Positions 25,372 to 32,194 of a stretch of 64,000 nt of DNA are shown here, piece after piece. Under the pieces are notes generated by a model. The model was given only the letters and a program-made list of their open reading frames with translations. It had not been told where the DNA came from and did no database searches. Source of the DNA: DATLED01 sp035525495 (GTDB taxonomy: Bacteria > Actinomycetota > Acidimicrobiia > Acidimicrobiales > CADCTF01); contig DATLED010000029.1 of assembly GCA_035525495.1 (NCBI GenBank), positions 1 through 64,000 on the forward strand, written 5' to 3'. The position numbers and the translations under genes were made by a program. Position 1 is the stretch's first letter. The number at the start of each line of letters is the position of its first letter.

Positions 25372-26427
25372 ATGCGCCGCGCAACCGCGGCGGCGTTCGT
25401 CGCCGTCGCGTTGATCCTCTGGCCTTCTGTGCCGGCGAGTGCGGGCGATCCGGTGAAGGACCGCCGAGCGGCTCAAGCGCGCGCCAATGCGGCAGCGGCC
25501 AAGTTCGCAAGCGCGACCACATCGCTCGCCAGGATCGAGCGCGAGCTCAAGGAGCTCGAGACCAAGACCGCAGCGACACGCGACCGGATGTCCGACCTCG
25601 AGGGCGAAGTGCGACAGGTCGCCGTGAACTCCTACATCCGCAGCAACGTCGGGGAGGCCTTCGTCTTCGATCCGGATCTGTCGAAGCAGGCCCGCCGCAA
25701 CGCCATGGCGAGGTTCGTGACGGTCGGGGACCGGGCGGCCGTCGACGACTACCGCGCCGCCCGCGACGACCTCGAGGTCGGCAGCGCGTCGGTCCGAAGG
25801 CAGGTCATCGAACGGAAGAGCGCGGCGGCCTTGTTGCGCAAGCAGAAGGCGGCGGCGTACACGGAGCTGGCTCGGCTGGCGGCGGTCGAGAAGGCGTATC
25901 TCGCAAAGATCGCAGCCGAGAAGGCGGCCGCCGAGAAGCGGGCCGCGGCGGCGAAGGCGGCGCGCAGTCGCAGCAACCTCGCGGCGGTCGCGACCGTGGG
26001 CTCGGAGTCCAAAGTCGGCCGGGTGAGTGGCGTCATCGCCAGCGGGGACTGGATCTGCCCGGTGCAGGGTCCGCACTCGTTCTCGAACGACTACGGCCAG
26101 CCCCGCTCCGGGGGCCGTCTTCACGAGGGGAACGACATCCTCAATCCCCGCGGCACGCCGATCGTGGCGCCGGTGGGCGGGACGGTGAAGTTTCACGACT
26201 CGAGCCTCGGCGGACTGTCCTTCTATCTCAGCGGCGAGGACGGCAACACCTACTACGGGACCCACCTCGGCTCCTACGCACAGGACGGACGGGTGACTGC
26301 CGGCACGGTCGTCGGCTACAACGGCGACAGCGGGAACGCCAGGGGCACCCCCCACCTCCACTTCGAGATCCACCCCGGCGGCGGCGGTCCCGTGAACCCG
26401 TACCCGACGCTCGTCAAGTACTGCTGA
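25372..26427 (+). CDS. Secreted M23-family peptidoglycan endopeptidase with coiled-coil N-domain
   Basis: A 351-residue exported protein. A signal peptide is followed by a long Ala/Glu/Lys/Arg-rich coiled coil (about residues 30-205), as in EnvC-like activators, and then an M23 LytM domain (about 225-345). All zinc ligands are present: H251 and D255 in HEGND, and H330 in HLHFE, with H328 as the catalytic His. It is therefore probably an active endopeptidase rather than a degenerate activator. The gene lies 9 bases after the DUF4430-like gene but appears to have its own leaderless start. Likely role: cell wall cleavage during growth or division. Confidence 0.88.
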   Translation: MRRATAAAFVAVALILWPSVPASAGDPVKDRRAAQARANAAAAKFASATTSLARIERELKELETKTAATRDRMSDLEGEVRQVAVNSYIRSNVGEAFVFDPDLSKQARRNAMARFVTVGDRAAVDDYRAARDDLEVGSASVRRQVIERKSAAALLRKQKAAAYTELARLAAVEKAYLAKIAAEKAAAEKRAAAAKAARSRSNLAAVATVGSESKVGRVSGVIASGDWICPVQGPHSFSNDYGQPRSGGRLHEGNDILNPRGTPIVAPVGGTVKFHDSSLGGLSFYLSGEDGNTYYGTHLGSYAQDGRVTAGTVVGYNGDSGNARGTPHLHFEIHPGGGGPVNPYPTLVKYC

Positions 26428-26431
26428 GGGC

Positions 26432-27352
26432 GTGTCCGAGCGCCTCGCGGCAGATCTCGGCGCCCGTCTCGGCGGCGCGGTCACCGACCTTCGTCGGCTC
26501 TCGGGCGGCGCGTCGCGTGAGACGTGGGCGTTCGTGCTCGACGATCAGCGCCGGCTGATCCTGCGGCGCGACCCGCCGATAGCACCGAAGAGCGGCATGG
26601 TCCGGGAGGCGGAGCTCCTGCGCGCGGCGGCGGCGGCGGGCGTGCCCGTGCCCGAGCTCGTCGACGCCAGCGACGATCCCGAGGTCCTCGGCTCCGCCTA
26701 CCTCGTGATGGTCCACGTCGACGGCGAGACGATCCCTCGCAAGATCCTTCGCGACGCCGAGTACGCCGACGCCCGTCCGAAGCTGGCGCGGCAGTGCGGC
26801 GAGATCCTCGCCCGTCTCCACACGATCGATCCCGACGCCGTCGAGGGCCTCGAGGAGGTCGACCAGGTGACGCAGTACCGCGCCGTCCTCAACAGCGTCG
26901 GTCAGCCCCACCCGACCTTCGAGCTCGCCTTCCGTTGGCTCGAGGAGCACCGGCCGGACGGGAACCGGAGGACGGTCGTGCATGGTGACTTCCGCAACGG
27001 GAACGTCATCGTCGGGCCCGAGGGCGTCCGCGCCGTGCTCGACTGGGAGCTCGCCCACACCGGCGACCCCATGGAGGACCTCGGTTGGCTGTGCGTGAAG
27101 TCGTGGCGCTTCGGTGTCGACCTCCCGGTCGGAGGGTTCGGGACCTACGAGGACCTCGCGGCCGGGTACGGCGACGACGTGGACCTCGAGGCGTTGCGGT
27201 GGTGGGAGATCCTCGGGACGTTGAAGTGGGGGATCATGTGCATCATGCAGACCGTCGCGCACACCAGCGGGATGCGGCGTTCCGTGGAGCTCGCCGCCAT
27301 CGGCCGCCGCGTGTGCGAGGTCGAGTGGGACCTGTTGGAGGTCTTGTCGTGA
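26432..27352 (+). CDS. APH/ACAD10-type phosphotransferase family protein
   Basis: A 306-residue aminoglycoside-phosphotransferase-fold kinase. The substrate/ATP region begins LSGGASRETWAF; the catalytic loop is VVHGDFRNGNVI with the Asp nucleophile-activating base, and the metal-binding Asp is in AVLDWELAHTGDPMEDLG. This subgroup resembles ACAD10/11 kinase domains, which act on hydroxyacyl-CoAs, rather than drug-resistance enzymes. The start is GTG 26432, 4 bases after the M23 stop. Its stop overlaps the DUF6285 gene as GTGA, a pairing seen repeatedly in actinobacteria and proteobacteria, which suggests a joint function. Confidence 0.85.
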   Translation: MSERLAADLGARLGGAVTDLRRLSGGASRETWAFVLDDQRRLILRRDPPIAPKSGMVREAELLRAAAAAGVPVPELVDASDDPEVLGSAYLVMVHVDGETIPRKILRDAEYADARPKLARQCGEILARLHTIDPDAVEGLEEVDQVTQYRAVLNSVGQPHPTFELAFRWLEEHRPDGNRRTVVHGDFRNGNVIVGPEGVRAVLDWELAHTGDPMEDLGWLCVKSWRFGVDLPVGGFGTYEDLAAGYGDDVDLEALRWWEILGTLKWGIMCIMQTVAHTSGMRRSVELAAIGRRVCEVEWDLLEVLS

Positions 27353-27708
27353 CCGAGCCCCACGACATCCCGGACGCGGCGGGCCTCGTCGAGTCGGTGC
27401 GCGAGTTCCTCCAGGCGGACGTGCTCGAGTCCACCGAGGGGCGGGTCCAGTTCCACACCCGCGTGGCCATCAACGTGTTGGCGATGGTCGAGCGCGAGCT
27501 TCAGGCGGGCGCCGACCAGCTCGCGGCGCACCAGGCGGGACTGTCGGTGCTGGGGGTGGCCGACGAGCGCGAGCTGGCCGAAGCCATCCGCACGGGCGCC
27601 CTCGACGACCGCCTCGAGGAGGTGCGGGAGTTCGTCGAGGCGACCGTGCACGCCAAGCTCGAGGTTGCCAACCCGCGGTACCTCGAAGGCCCCCGGCCAC
27701 CGGCATGA
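27349..27708 (+). CDS. DUF6285-type small partner of the phosphotransferase
   Basis: A 119-residue, mostly helical cytoplasmic protein that matches the DUF6285 pattern: AAGLVESVREFLQADV, then QFHTRVAINVLAMVERELQAG, and a C-terminal helix ending ANPRYLEGP. No catalytic motif is visible. GTG start overlaps the phosphotransferase stop, and its own stop overlaps the next ATG (ATGA), so the three genes form a coupled unit. The function of DUF6285 is unknown; adjacency to the kinase suggests complex formation. Confidence 0.75.
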   Translation: MTEPHDIPDAAGLVESVREFLQADVLESTEGRVQFHTRVAINVLAMVERELQAGADQLAAHQAGLSVLGVADERELAEAIRTGALDDRLEEVREFVEATVHAKLEVANPRYLEGPRPPA

Positions 27709-28469
27709 CCCATCCCTCGGACGCCGCGCCCGAGCACCTCCATCTCGTCTCCGAGCAGGACGTCGCCGACCTCGCGGAAGGTCGCGCCGACGCGGGCTCG
27801 CTGCTGCGGATCGCCCGGCTGCTGGCGTCTTCGGCGCGCCAGGCAGGGGCGCGCGCGGTGACATCGGGCCAGTGGTTGGCGTCGACGCTGATCGACGTGG
27901 CCCCTCGCATCCCGATCCGCGACCTCTCGGTCCTCGAGGCCCAGAACGGCGGGCTCTCCGGGGCGGCCCTGGCAGGCGAGCTCATTCGGCGGGCCAGCGT
28001 CTCGTCGGCTGCCATCGGCGGCGTGTCCGGTGCGGTGATGAGTGCGGAGACGTTCGCTCCTCCAGCGTGGATCGCCATGCCCTTCGAGCTCGTCGTCGAG
28101 ACGATCGCGGTCGCGGTCATCGAGCTCAAGCTCGTCGGCGAGCTGCACGAGGTGTACGGCCGTCCGGTCACGGGCACAGGAGCCGAACGGACGGTCTCTC
28201 TCGTGAAGGCGTGGGCGGAGCGTCGCGGGGTCACGGCCATGGCGCTGCGGACGCCGGGTGGGGTCGCCGACGCGCTGGGCAAGGGCACGCGAAACGAGCT
28301 CGTCCGCCTCGTGCGTCGTCGGTTGCTGGCGCGTCTGGGGCGCAACCTGTCGAGCCTCGCCCCGCTGCTCGCCGGCGCGGTCGCGGGCGCGGAGGTGAAC
28401 CGCCGCGCGACCCGGAGCCTCGGCGAGGCGGTGGTACGCGACCTGGCAGCCGTAGAGTCCCCGTCGTGA
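27705..28469 (+). CDS. Hypothetical protein with hydrophobic helices, weakly EcsC-like
   Basis: I do not recognise this 254-residue protein with certainty. It has a hydrophilic N-terminus, a central region rich in Ala/Ser/Gly (GAALAGELIRRASVSSAAIGGVSGAVM), one likely amphipathic or membrane helix (AMPFELVVETIAVAVIELKLVGELHEVYG) and a second near the C-terminus (NLSSLAPLLAGAVAGAEVNRRATRSLG). The overall pattern recalls EcsC-like proteins. It starts with an ATG overlapping the DUF6285 stop and ends in a GTGA shared with a 23-codon reading frame. Confidence 0.6.
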   Translation: MTHPSDAAPEHLHLVSEQDVADLAEGRADAGSLLRIARLLASSARQAGARAVTSGQWLASTLIDVAPRIPIRDLSVLEAQNGGLSGAALAGELIRRASVSSAAIGGVSGAVMSAETFAPPAWIAMPFELVVETIAVAVIELKLVGELHEVYGRPVTGTGAERTVSLVKAWAERRGVTAMALRTPGGVADALGKGTRNELVRLVRRRLLARLGRNLSSLAPLLAGAVAGAEVNRRATRSLGEAVVRDLAAVESPS

Positions 28470-28537
28470 GTGAGCTTCCGATCCACCCATCACCTCCGCG
28501 TCTCCGTTCACAAGCGTCCACGAGAGCGGCACGGTGA
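28466..28537 (+). CDS. Possible 23-residue leader reading frame
   Basis: A short frame starts at a GTG that overlaps the preceding stop (GTGA) and ends in a TGA that overlaps the GTG start of the F420 reductase gene (GTGA). A TAGAGT box ends seven bases before it. The peptide (VSELPIHPSPPRLRSQASTR...) has no known motif. Its bridging position could keep ribosomes coupled across the gap. It could equally be chance, since GTGA is frequent in this GC-rich DNA. Confidence 0.3.
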   Translation: MSELPIHPSPPRLRSQASTRAAR

Positions 28538-29193
28538 ACGTCGGGATCCTGGGCGGGACCGGTCCCGCGGGCAGCGGCCTGGCGGCGCGCCTGGCCGATG
28601 CAGGTCTGGAAGTGGTCATCGGCTCCCGGACGAAGGCAAGGGCGCAGGAGGTCTGCGAGGAGCTCGCCAAGAAGTGGCCCGAGAAGTCGCTGGCCCTCGA
28701 GGCCGGCGACAACATGCGGGCGGCGTCGGCCGAGGTGGTAATCGTGGCGACGCCGTGGAACGCGGCGGCGGTGACCGTGGCTTCGGTCAGCGGCCGCATC
28801 ACCGGCAAGGTCGTCATCTCGATGGCCAACGCGCTGGAGAAGGTCGGCAACGAGTTCGAACCGCTGATCCCGCCGCGAGGGTCGGTGGCCGCCCACGTCC
28901 AGGCAGCGGCGCCCGGCGCGTTGGTCTCGGCCGCATTCCAGCACCTCCCGGCGAAGGCGCTGGGTGAGCTGAACAAGCCGATCGAAGCGGACGTCCTCGT
29001 CTGCTCCGATCATCGATACGCCTTCGACGCGACCGCGGAGCTCGTCGACCTGATCCCCGATCTGCGTCCCTTGAATGCCGGCTCCCTGTCGAACGCGGCG
29101 CCGATCGAGTCGATCACGGCGGTGCTGCTCCAGCTCAACGTGCGGTACAAGACGCGCGCGGCGATCAAGCTCACCGGCATCGCCCTGCCTTGA
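28534..29193 (+). CDS. npdG: NADPH-dependent F420 reductase
   Basis: A 219-residue Rossmann-fold enzyme that transfers hydride between NADP(H) and cofactor F420. The nucleotide-binding loop is GILGGTGPAGSGLA, followed by IGSRTKARAQE, where the SR pair selects NADP. The family pattern continues with VIVATPWNAAA and VISMANAL and ends with NAGSLSNAAPIESITAVLLQLN, which forms the F420 pocket. Length is typical. Start GTG 28534 is chosen because the GGTGPAG loop follows at the usual distance. It lies directly upstream of mshC, so two actinobacterial redox cofactors (F420, mycothiol) are served by adjacent genes. Confidence 0.9.
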   Translation: MNVGILGGTGPAGSGLAARLADAGLEVVIGSRTKARAQEVCEELAKKWPEKSLALEAGDNMRAASAEVVIVATPWNAAAVTVASVSGRITGKVVISMANALEKVGNEFEPLIPPRGSVAAHVQAAAPGALVSAAFQHLPAKALGELNKPIEADVLVCSDHRYAFDATAELVDLIPDLRPLNAGSLSNAAPIESITAVLLQLNVRYKTRAAIKLTGIALP

Positions 29194-29195
29194 CG

Positions 29196-30320
29196 ATGCG
29201 GCTGTACTGCACGGCGCGGCGCGAGGTCGTGCCCTTCGAGCCGGACGAGGTCGTGTCGATGTACACGTGCGGCATCACGCCGTACGACGCTGCCCATCTG
29301 GGCCACGCCGCGACCTACCTCCTCTACGACGTCCTGCAGCGGCGCCTCATCGACCTCGGCCACAAGACGCGCTGCGTGCGCAACGTGACCGACATCGACG
29401 ATCCGCTGTTCGAGAAGGCCCGCCAGCTCGGGGTCTTCTACCTCGACCTCGCCGCCGAGGAGATGGCCCGCTTCGACTCGTGCATGAAGGCCCTCGACCT
29501 CCTGCCGGCCTACAGCGAGCCGCGGGCGACCTCTGCCATCCCCGACGTCCTCGGGTTCATCGGGATGGTGCTCGACTCCGGCCACGCCTACCAGGCCGGG
29601 GGGTCCGTCTACTTCGACGTCTCGAGCTTCGAGGAGTTCGGGCAGGTGTCGCACCTCGATCGGGAGACGATGCTCCATCTCGCGGCGGAGAACGGTGGCA
29701 ACCCGGACGACCCGAACAAGGCCGACCCGCTCGACTTCGTCCTCTGGCAGCCCTCCGCACCCGACGAGCCCTCATGGGACTCGCTCTGGGGACCGGGACG
29801 GCCGGGATGGCACATCGAGTGCTCGGCGCTGGCGCTGCGGGAGCTCGGGACGACGACGATCGACCTGCACGGCGGGGCGACGGACCTGATCTACCCGCAC
29901 CACGAGTGCGAGGCGGCGCAGTCCGAGGCGGCGACGGGACAGCCCTTCGTCCGCCACTGGCTGCACGCGCCACTCGTCTCCCTCGACGGCACGAAGATGT
30001 CGAAGTCGCTCGGCAACCTCGTGTTCGTCAGCGATCTGCTCGAGGACTGGGAGCCGCAGGCGATCCGCCTCGCGGTCCTGGCGCACCACTACCGCTCCGG
30101 TTGGGCGTGGACGGACGGGCTCATGCCCGTCGCCGCGCAGCGGCTCGAGGGCTGGCGGGCGGCGACGGCAGGTCCGGTCGAGGACGGGCTCCTCGATCGC
30201 GTTCGGGCGGCGGTGGACGACGATCTCGACACGCCGGCCGCACTGGCGGCGATCGACCGCGCGTCCGCCGCGGGTTCATCGGTGGCGGATGCGGCGGCGT
30301 TGCTCGGCGTCACCCTGTAG
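29196..30320 (+). CDS. mshC: Cysteine:GlcN-Ins ligase (mycothiol synthesis)
   Basis: A class I cysteinyl-tRNA-synthetase-like enzyme of 374 residues that joins cysteine to glucosaminyl-inositol in mycothiol synthesis. The signature MYTCGITPYDAAHLGHAATYLLYD is MshC-type (CysRS has CGPTVYD), with zinc ligands Cys in CGIT, Cys in HIECSALA and His in YPHHECE. KMSKSLGNLVFVS is the ATP-binding loop. It is about 35 residues shorter than mycobacterial MshC, mainly at the termini, and lacks the tRNA anticodon domain. The ATG at 29196 is preferred; a TTG at 29190 overlaps the npdG stop (TTGA) and would add two residues. Confidence 0.87.
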   Translation: MRLYCTARREVVPFEPDEVVSMYTCGITPYDAAHLGHAATYLLYDVLQRRLIDLGHKTRCVRNVTDIDDPLFEKARQLGVFYLDLAAEEMARFDSCMKALDLLPAYSEPRATSAIPDVLGFIGMVLDSGHAYQAGGSVYFDVSSFEEFGQVSHLDRETMLHLAAENGGNPDDPNKADPLDFVLWQPSAPDEPSWDSLWGPGRPGWHIECSALALRELGTTTIDLHGGATDLIYPHHECEAAQSEAATGQPFVRHWLHAPLVSLDGTKMSKSLGNLVFVSDLLEDWEPQAIRLAVLAHHYRSGWAWTDGLMPVAAQRLEGWRAATAGPVEDGLLDRVRAAVDDDLDTPAALAAIDRASAAGSSVADAAALLGVTL

Positions 30321-30324
30321 CTCG

Positions 30325-30900
30325 GTGGACCTCGACGACCTCGATCCCGATCCGATGGTGGAGTTTCGCCGGTGGAAGGAGGAGCTGTCGCCGCGGGACG
30401 ATGCCGTCACGCTGGCGACGGCGTCTGCGGATGGGATGCCGAACGCCCGCACCGTGCTGGTGAAGGGCGCCGCCGGGACGGGGTTCGTCTGGTTCACGAA
30501 CCGGTCGTCGGCCAAGGGTCATGAGCTCGCCGCGAACCCTCGAGCGGCGCTCGCCTTCCACTGGGAGCCGCGAGCGGTGCGGGTGGTAGGTGTGGTCGAG
30601 GTCGTGAGCGAGAGCGACTCGGACGCGTACTGGTCCGGACGGCCGAGGGGCTCGCAGCTCGGCGCGTGGGCGTCGGAGCAGTCGGTCGTCATCGCCGACC
30701 GCGGCGCGCTCGAACGCCGTCTCGCGGAGGTGACGGCGCGGTACGAGGGCGCCGATGTACCGCGCCCACCGTTCTGGGGCGGTTACCGCCTGGACCCCTC
30801 CTGGATCGAGTTCTGGCACCACCGCGACGACCGTCTCCACGACCGGATCCGGTATCGACGAGAGGGCGACGGATGGGCACGCGAGCGCTTGTCGCCGTAG
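30325..30900 (+). CDS. pdxH: Pyridoxamine 5'-phosphate oxidase
   Basis: A 191-residue FMN enzyme that oxidises pyridoxine/pyridoxamine phosphate to pyridoxal phosphate. FMN-binding segments LATASADGMPNARTVLVK and FTNRSSAKGHEL are followed by RVVGVVEVV and RPRGSQLGAWASEQS. The C-terminal dimerisation motif FWGGYRLDPSWIEFWHHRDDRLHDR completes the family. It starts at GTG 30325, 4 bases after mshC. The last 28 bases overlap the start of the gluzincin gene. Together with pdxS and pdxT (49070-50539) the window holds both salvage and de novo routes to PLP. Confidence 0.92.
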   Translation: MDLDDLDPDPMVEFRRWKEELSPRDDAVTLATASADGMPNARTVLVKGAAGTGFVWFTNRSSAKGHELAANPRAALAFHWEPRAVRVVGVVEVVSESDSDAYWSGRPRGSQLGAWASEQSVVIADRGALERRLAEVTARYEGADVPRPPFWGGYRLDPSWIEFWHHRDDRLHDRIRYRREGDGWARERLSP

Positions 30901-32087
30901 TCCTCCTGGTTTTGGGCGCGCTCAGTCCGGCATACCGAACTGAGCGCGCCCGAACGGATCTGGGGACGGTGCAAGCGGTGCTGGATGCGCGGGTGGCGGC
31001 ATTGGCGGCGGGGGACCGGGGGGCGTGGCTGGCGACCGTCGACGCGGACGCTCCCAAGGAGTTCCGCGAGGCGCAGGGACGCCTCTTCGACGGACTGCGG
31101 TCGGTGCCCATCGAGTCGTACCGGCTCGAAGCACGAGTCGACGACACCGGCGATCTCGGCGAGGGTCTCGGCCTGAAGTACGGCGGGCCGGTGCAGTTGC
31201 CCGAGACCCGCCAGCGGCTGCGCCTGCGGGGCTTCGACGATCGGGACAGCGTCGACAGCCTGTGGTTGACGTTCGTGCAGCGCAACGGGAAGTGGTTCGT
31301 CGGGGGTGACGACGACCTGTCTGCGGTTGGTCTCGACACCGCCCGCGGACTGTGGGACTTCGCGCCCGTCGACGTGCTGACGACCGAGCACCTGCTGACG
31401 GTGTTCCATCCCGCCCAGCGAGATCGGGCGGAGGCGCTGTCCGCCATCGCCGAGGAAGCGATCGGTGTGCTGCGATCGCGTTGGGACCAGCCGTGGTCCC
31501 AGCGCATCCCCTTGATCCTCCCGGCTGACACGGACGAGCTCGAGATGCTGTTGCAGTCGACGATCGACCTCGACAAGTTCCTGGCGTTCGTGTCGTACGG
31601 ATCCGTGCGGGACGAGGGGTGGGAACCGACGGCGCCCCGCATCTACATCCAGGACCAGAACCTCTCGAAGTACGACCGGTCGTCCCAGGTGGAGACGTTG
31701 GTCCACGAGCTCTCCCACGCCGCCGGCGCACCGCTCGCGGGCCCCTTCGTCGCCGGCTGGGTCCACGAAGGCGTCGCCGACTGGATCGCCACCGGCCGCT
31801 CGACGAAGGAGCGCAAGCCGAGGGGCTCGGACGGTCGCCTGCCCCGCGACTACGAGTTCAGCACCGGGTCGCAGCCGAAGATCCTCGAGGCGTACAAGGA
31901 GAGCCGGTCCGCGATCTCGTACCTGTCGACGCGGCGTGGCGTCGCCGCCCCCACCGCGTTCTTCCGCGAGCTCGGATCGGCCCGCGTGTCGCCCGGAAAC
32001 ACCGACCACCAGATCGACGCCGCCCTCCGCCGCGCCACCGGCGACATCGGTCTCGCGGAGCTCGAGGCCGGCTGGGCGAAGCGCTGA
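30873..32087 (+). CDS. Exported zinc metallopeptidase-like protein (gluzincin, peptidase MA-like)
   Basis: A 404-residue protein with a short signal sequence (ALVAVVLLVLGALS). The catalytic motif HELSH is at residues 278-282 in VETLVHELSHAAG, and the third ligand is E299 in WVHEGVADW, a 17-residue spacing as in the peptidase MA-like gluzincins. The region between the signal and residue 150 resembles an NTF2-like fold (VQAVLDARVAALAAGDRGAWLATVD). Just after the signal, residues 14-28 (LSPAYRTERARTD) are encoded by a dispersed palindrome (30911-30954), so the N-terminal linker is repeat-derived. Start ATG 30873 lies inside the end of pdxH, after GAGAGGG. Confidence 0.78.
   Translation: MGTRALVAVVLLVLGALSPAYRTERARTDLGTVQAVLDARVAALAAGDRGAWLATVDADAPKEFREAQGRLFDGLRSVPIESYRLEARVDDTGDLGEGLGLKYGGPVQLPETRQRLRLRGFDDRDSVDSLWLTFVQRNGKWFVGGDDDLSAVGLDTARGLWDFAPVDVLTTEHLLTVFHPAQRDRAEALSAIAEEAIGVLRSRWDQPWSQRIPLILPADTDELEMLLQSTIDLDKFLAFVSYGSVRDEGWEPTAPRIYIQDQNLSKYDRSSQVETLVHELSHAAGAPLAGPFVAGWVHEGVADWIATGRSTKERKPRGSDGRLPRDYEFSTGSQPKILEAYKESRSAISYLSTRRGVAAPTAFFRELGSARVSPGNTDHQIDAALRRATGDIGLAELEAGWAKR
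30911..30954. repeat. Dispersed palindrome, family 1, copy B, inside a coding sequence
   Basis: This copy matches 41 of 44 bases of the copy at 5304-5347, with the same 20-base arms and a CATA loop. Two arm positions no longer pair perfectly. It lies in frame within the N-terminal part of the gluzincin gene, just after the signal-peptide core, a place where an inserted linker would be tolerated. Confidence 0.85.
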
Positions 32088-32107
32088 CCCGCACCTACCC
32101 CCCCTGG

Positions 32108-32155
32108 TTTTGTCAGCCGGATCCCGCCGCACGCGGCGGGATCCGGCTGACAAAA
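32108..32155. repeat. Dispersed palindrome, family 2, copy A
   Basis: A perfect inverted repeat: arms of 22 bases (TTTTGTCAGCCGGATCCCGC then CG), a four-base loop CACG and the exact complement. It lies between the gluzincin gene and thrS. Related copies are at 62804-62850 and 63817-63865. As in family 1, T's precede and A's follow the stem, the opposite of an intrinsic terminator. Confidence 0.88.
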
Positions 32156-32182
32156 CGAGCTGGGGGCGGGCGAGCCCGCCGG

Positions 32183-32188
32183 TAACCT
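32183..32188 (+). promoter_or_regulatory. -10 box (TAACCT) before thrS
   Basis: TAACCT lies six bases before the thrS ATG and no Shine-Dalgarno is present. The same hexamer precedes hisS (63894-63899). This fits a leaderless mRNA starting at or near the ATG. Confidence 0.45.
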
Positions 32189-32194
32189 GCGGCC

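Noticed and set aside
29196..30320. Cysteinyl-tRNA synthetase
   Set aside because: The CGITPYDAAHLGHA signature and absence of the anticodon-binding domain point to MshC.
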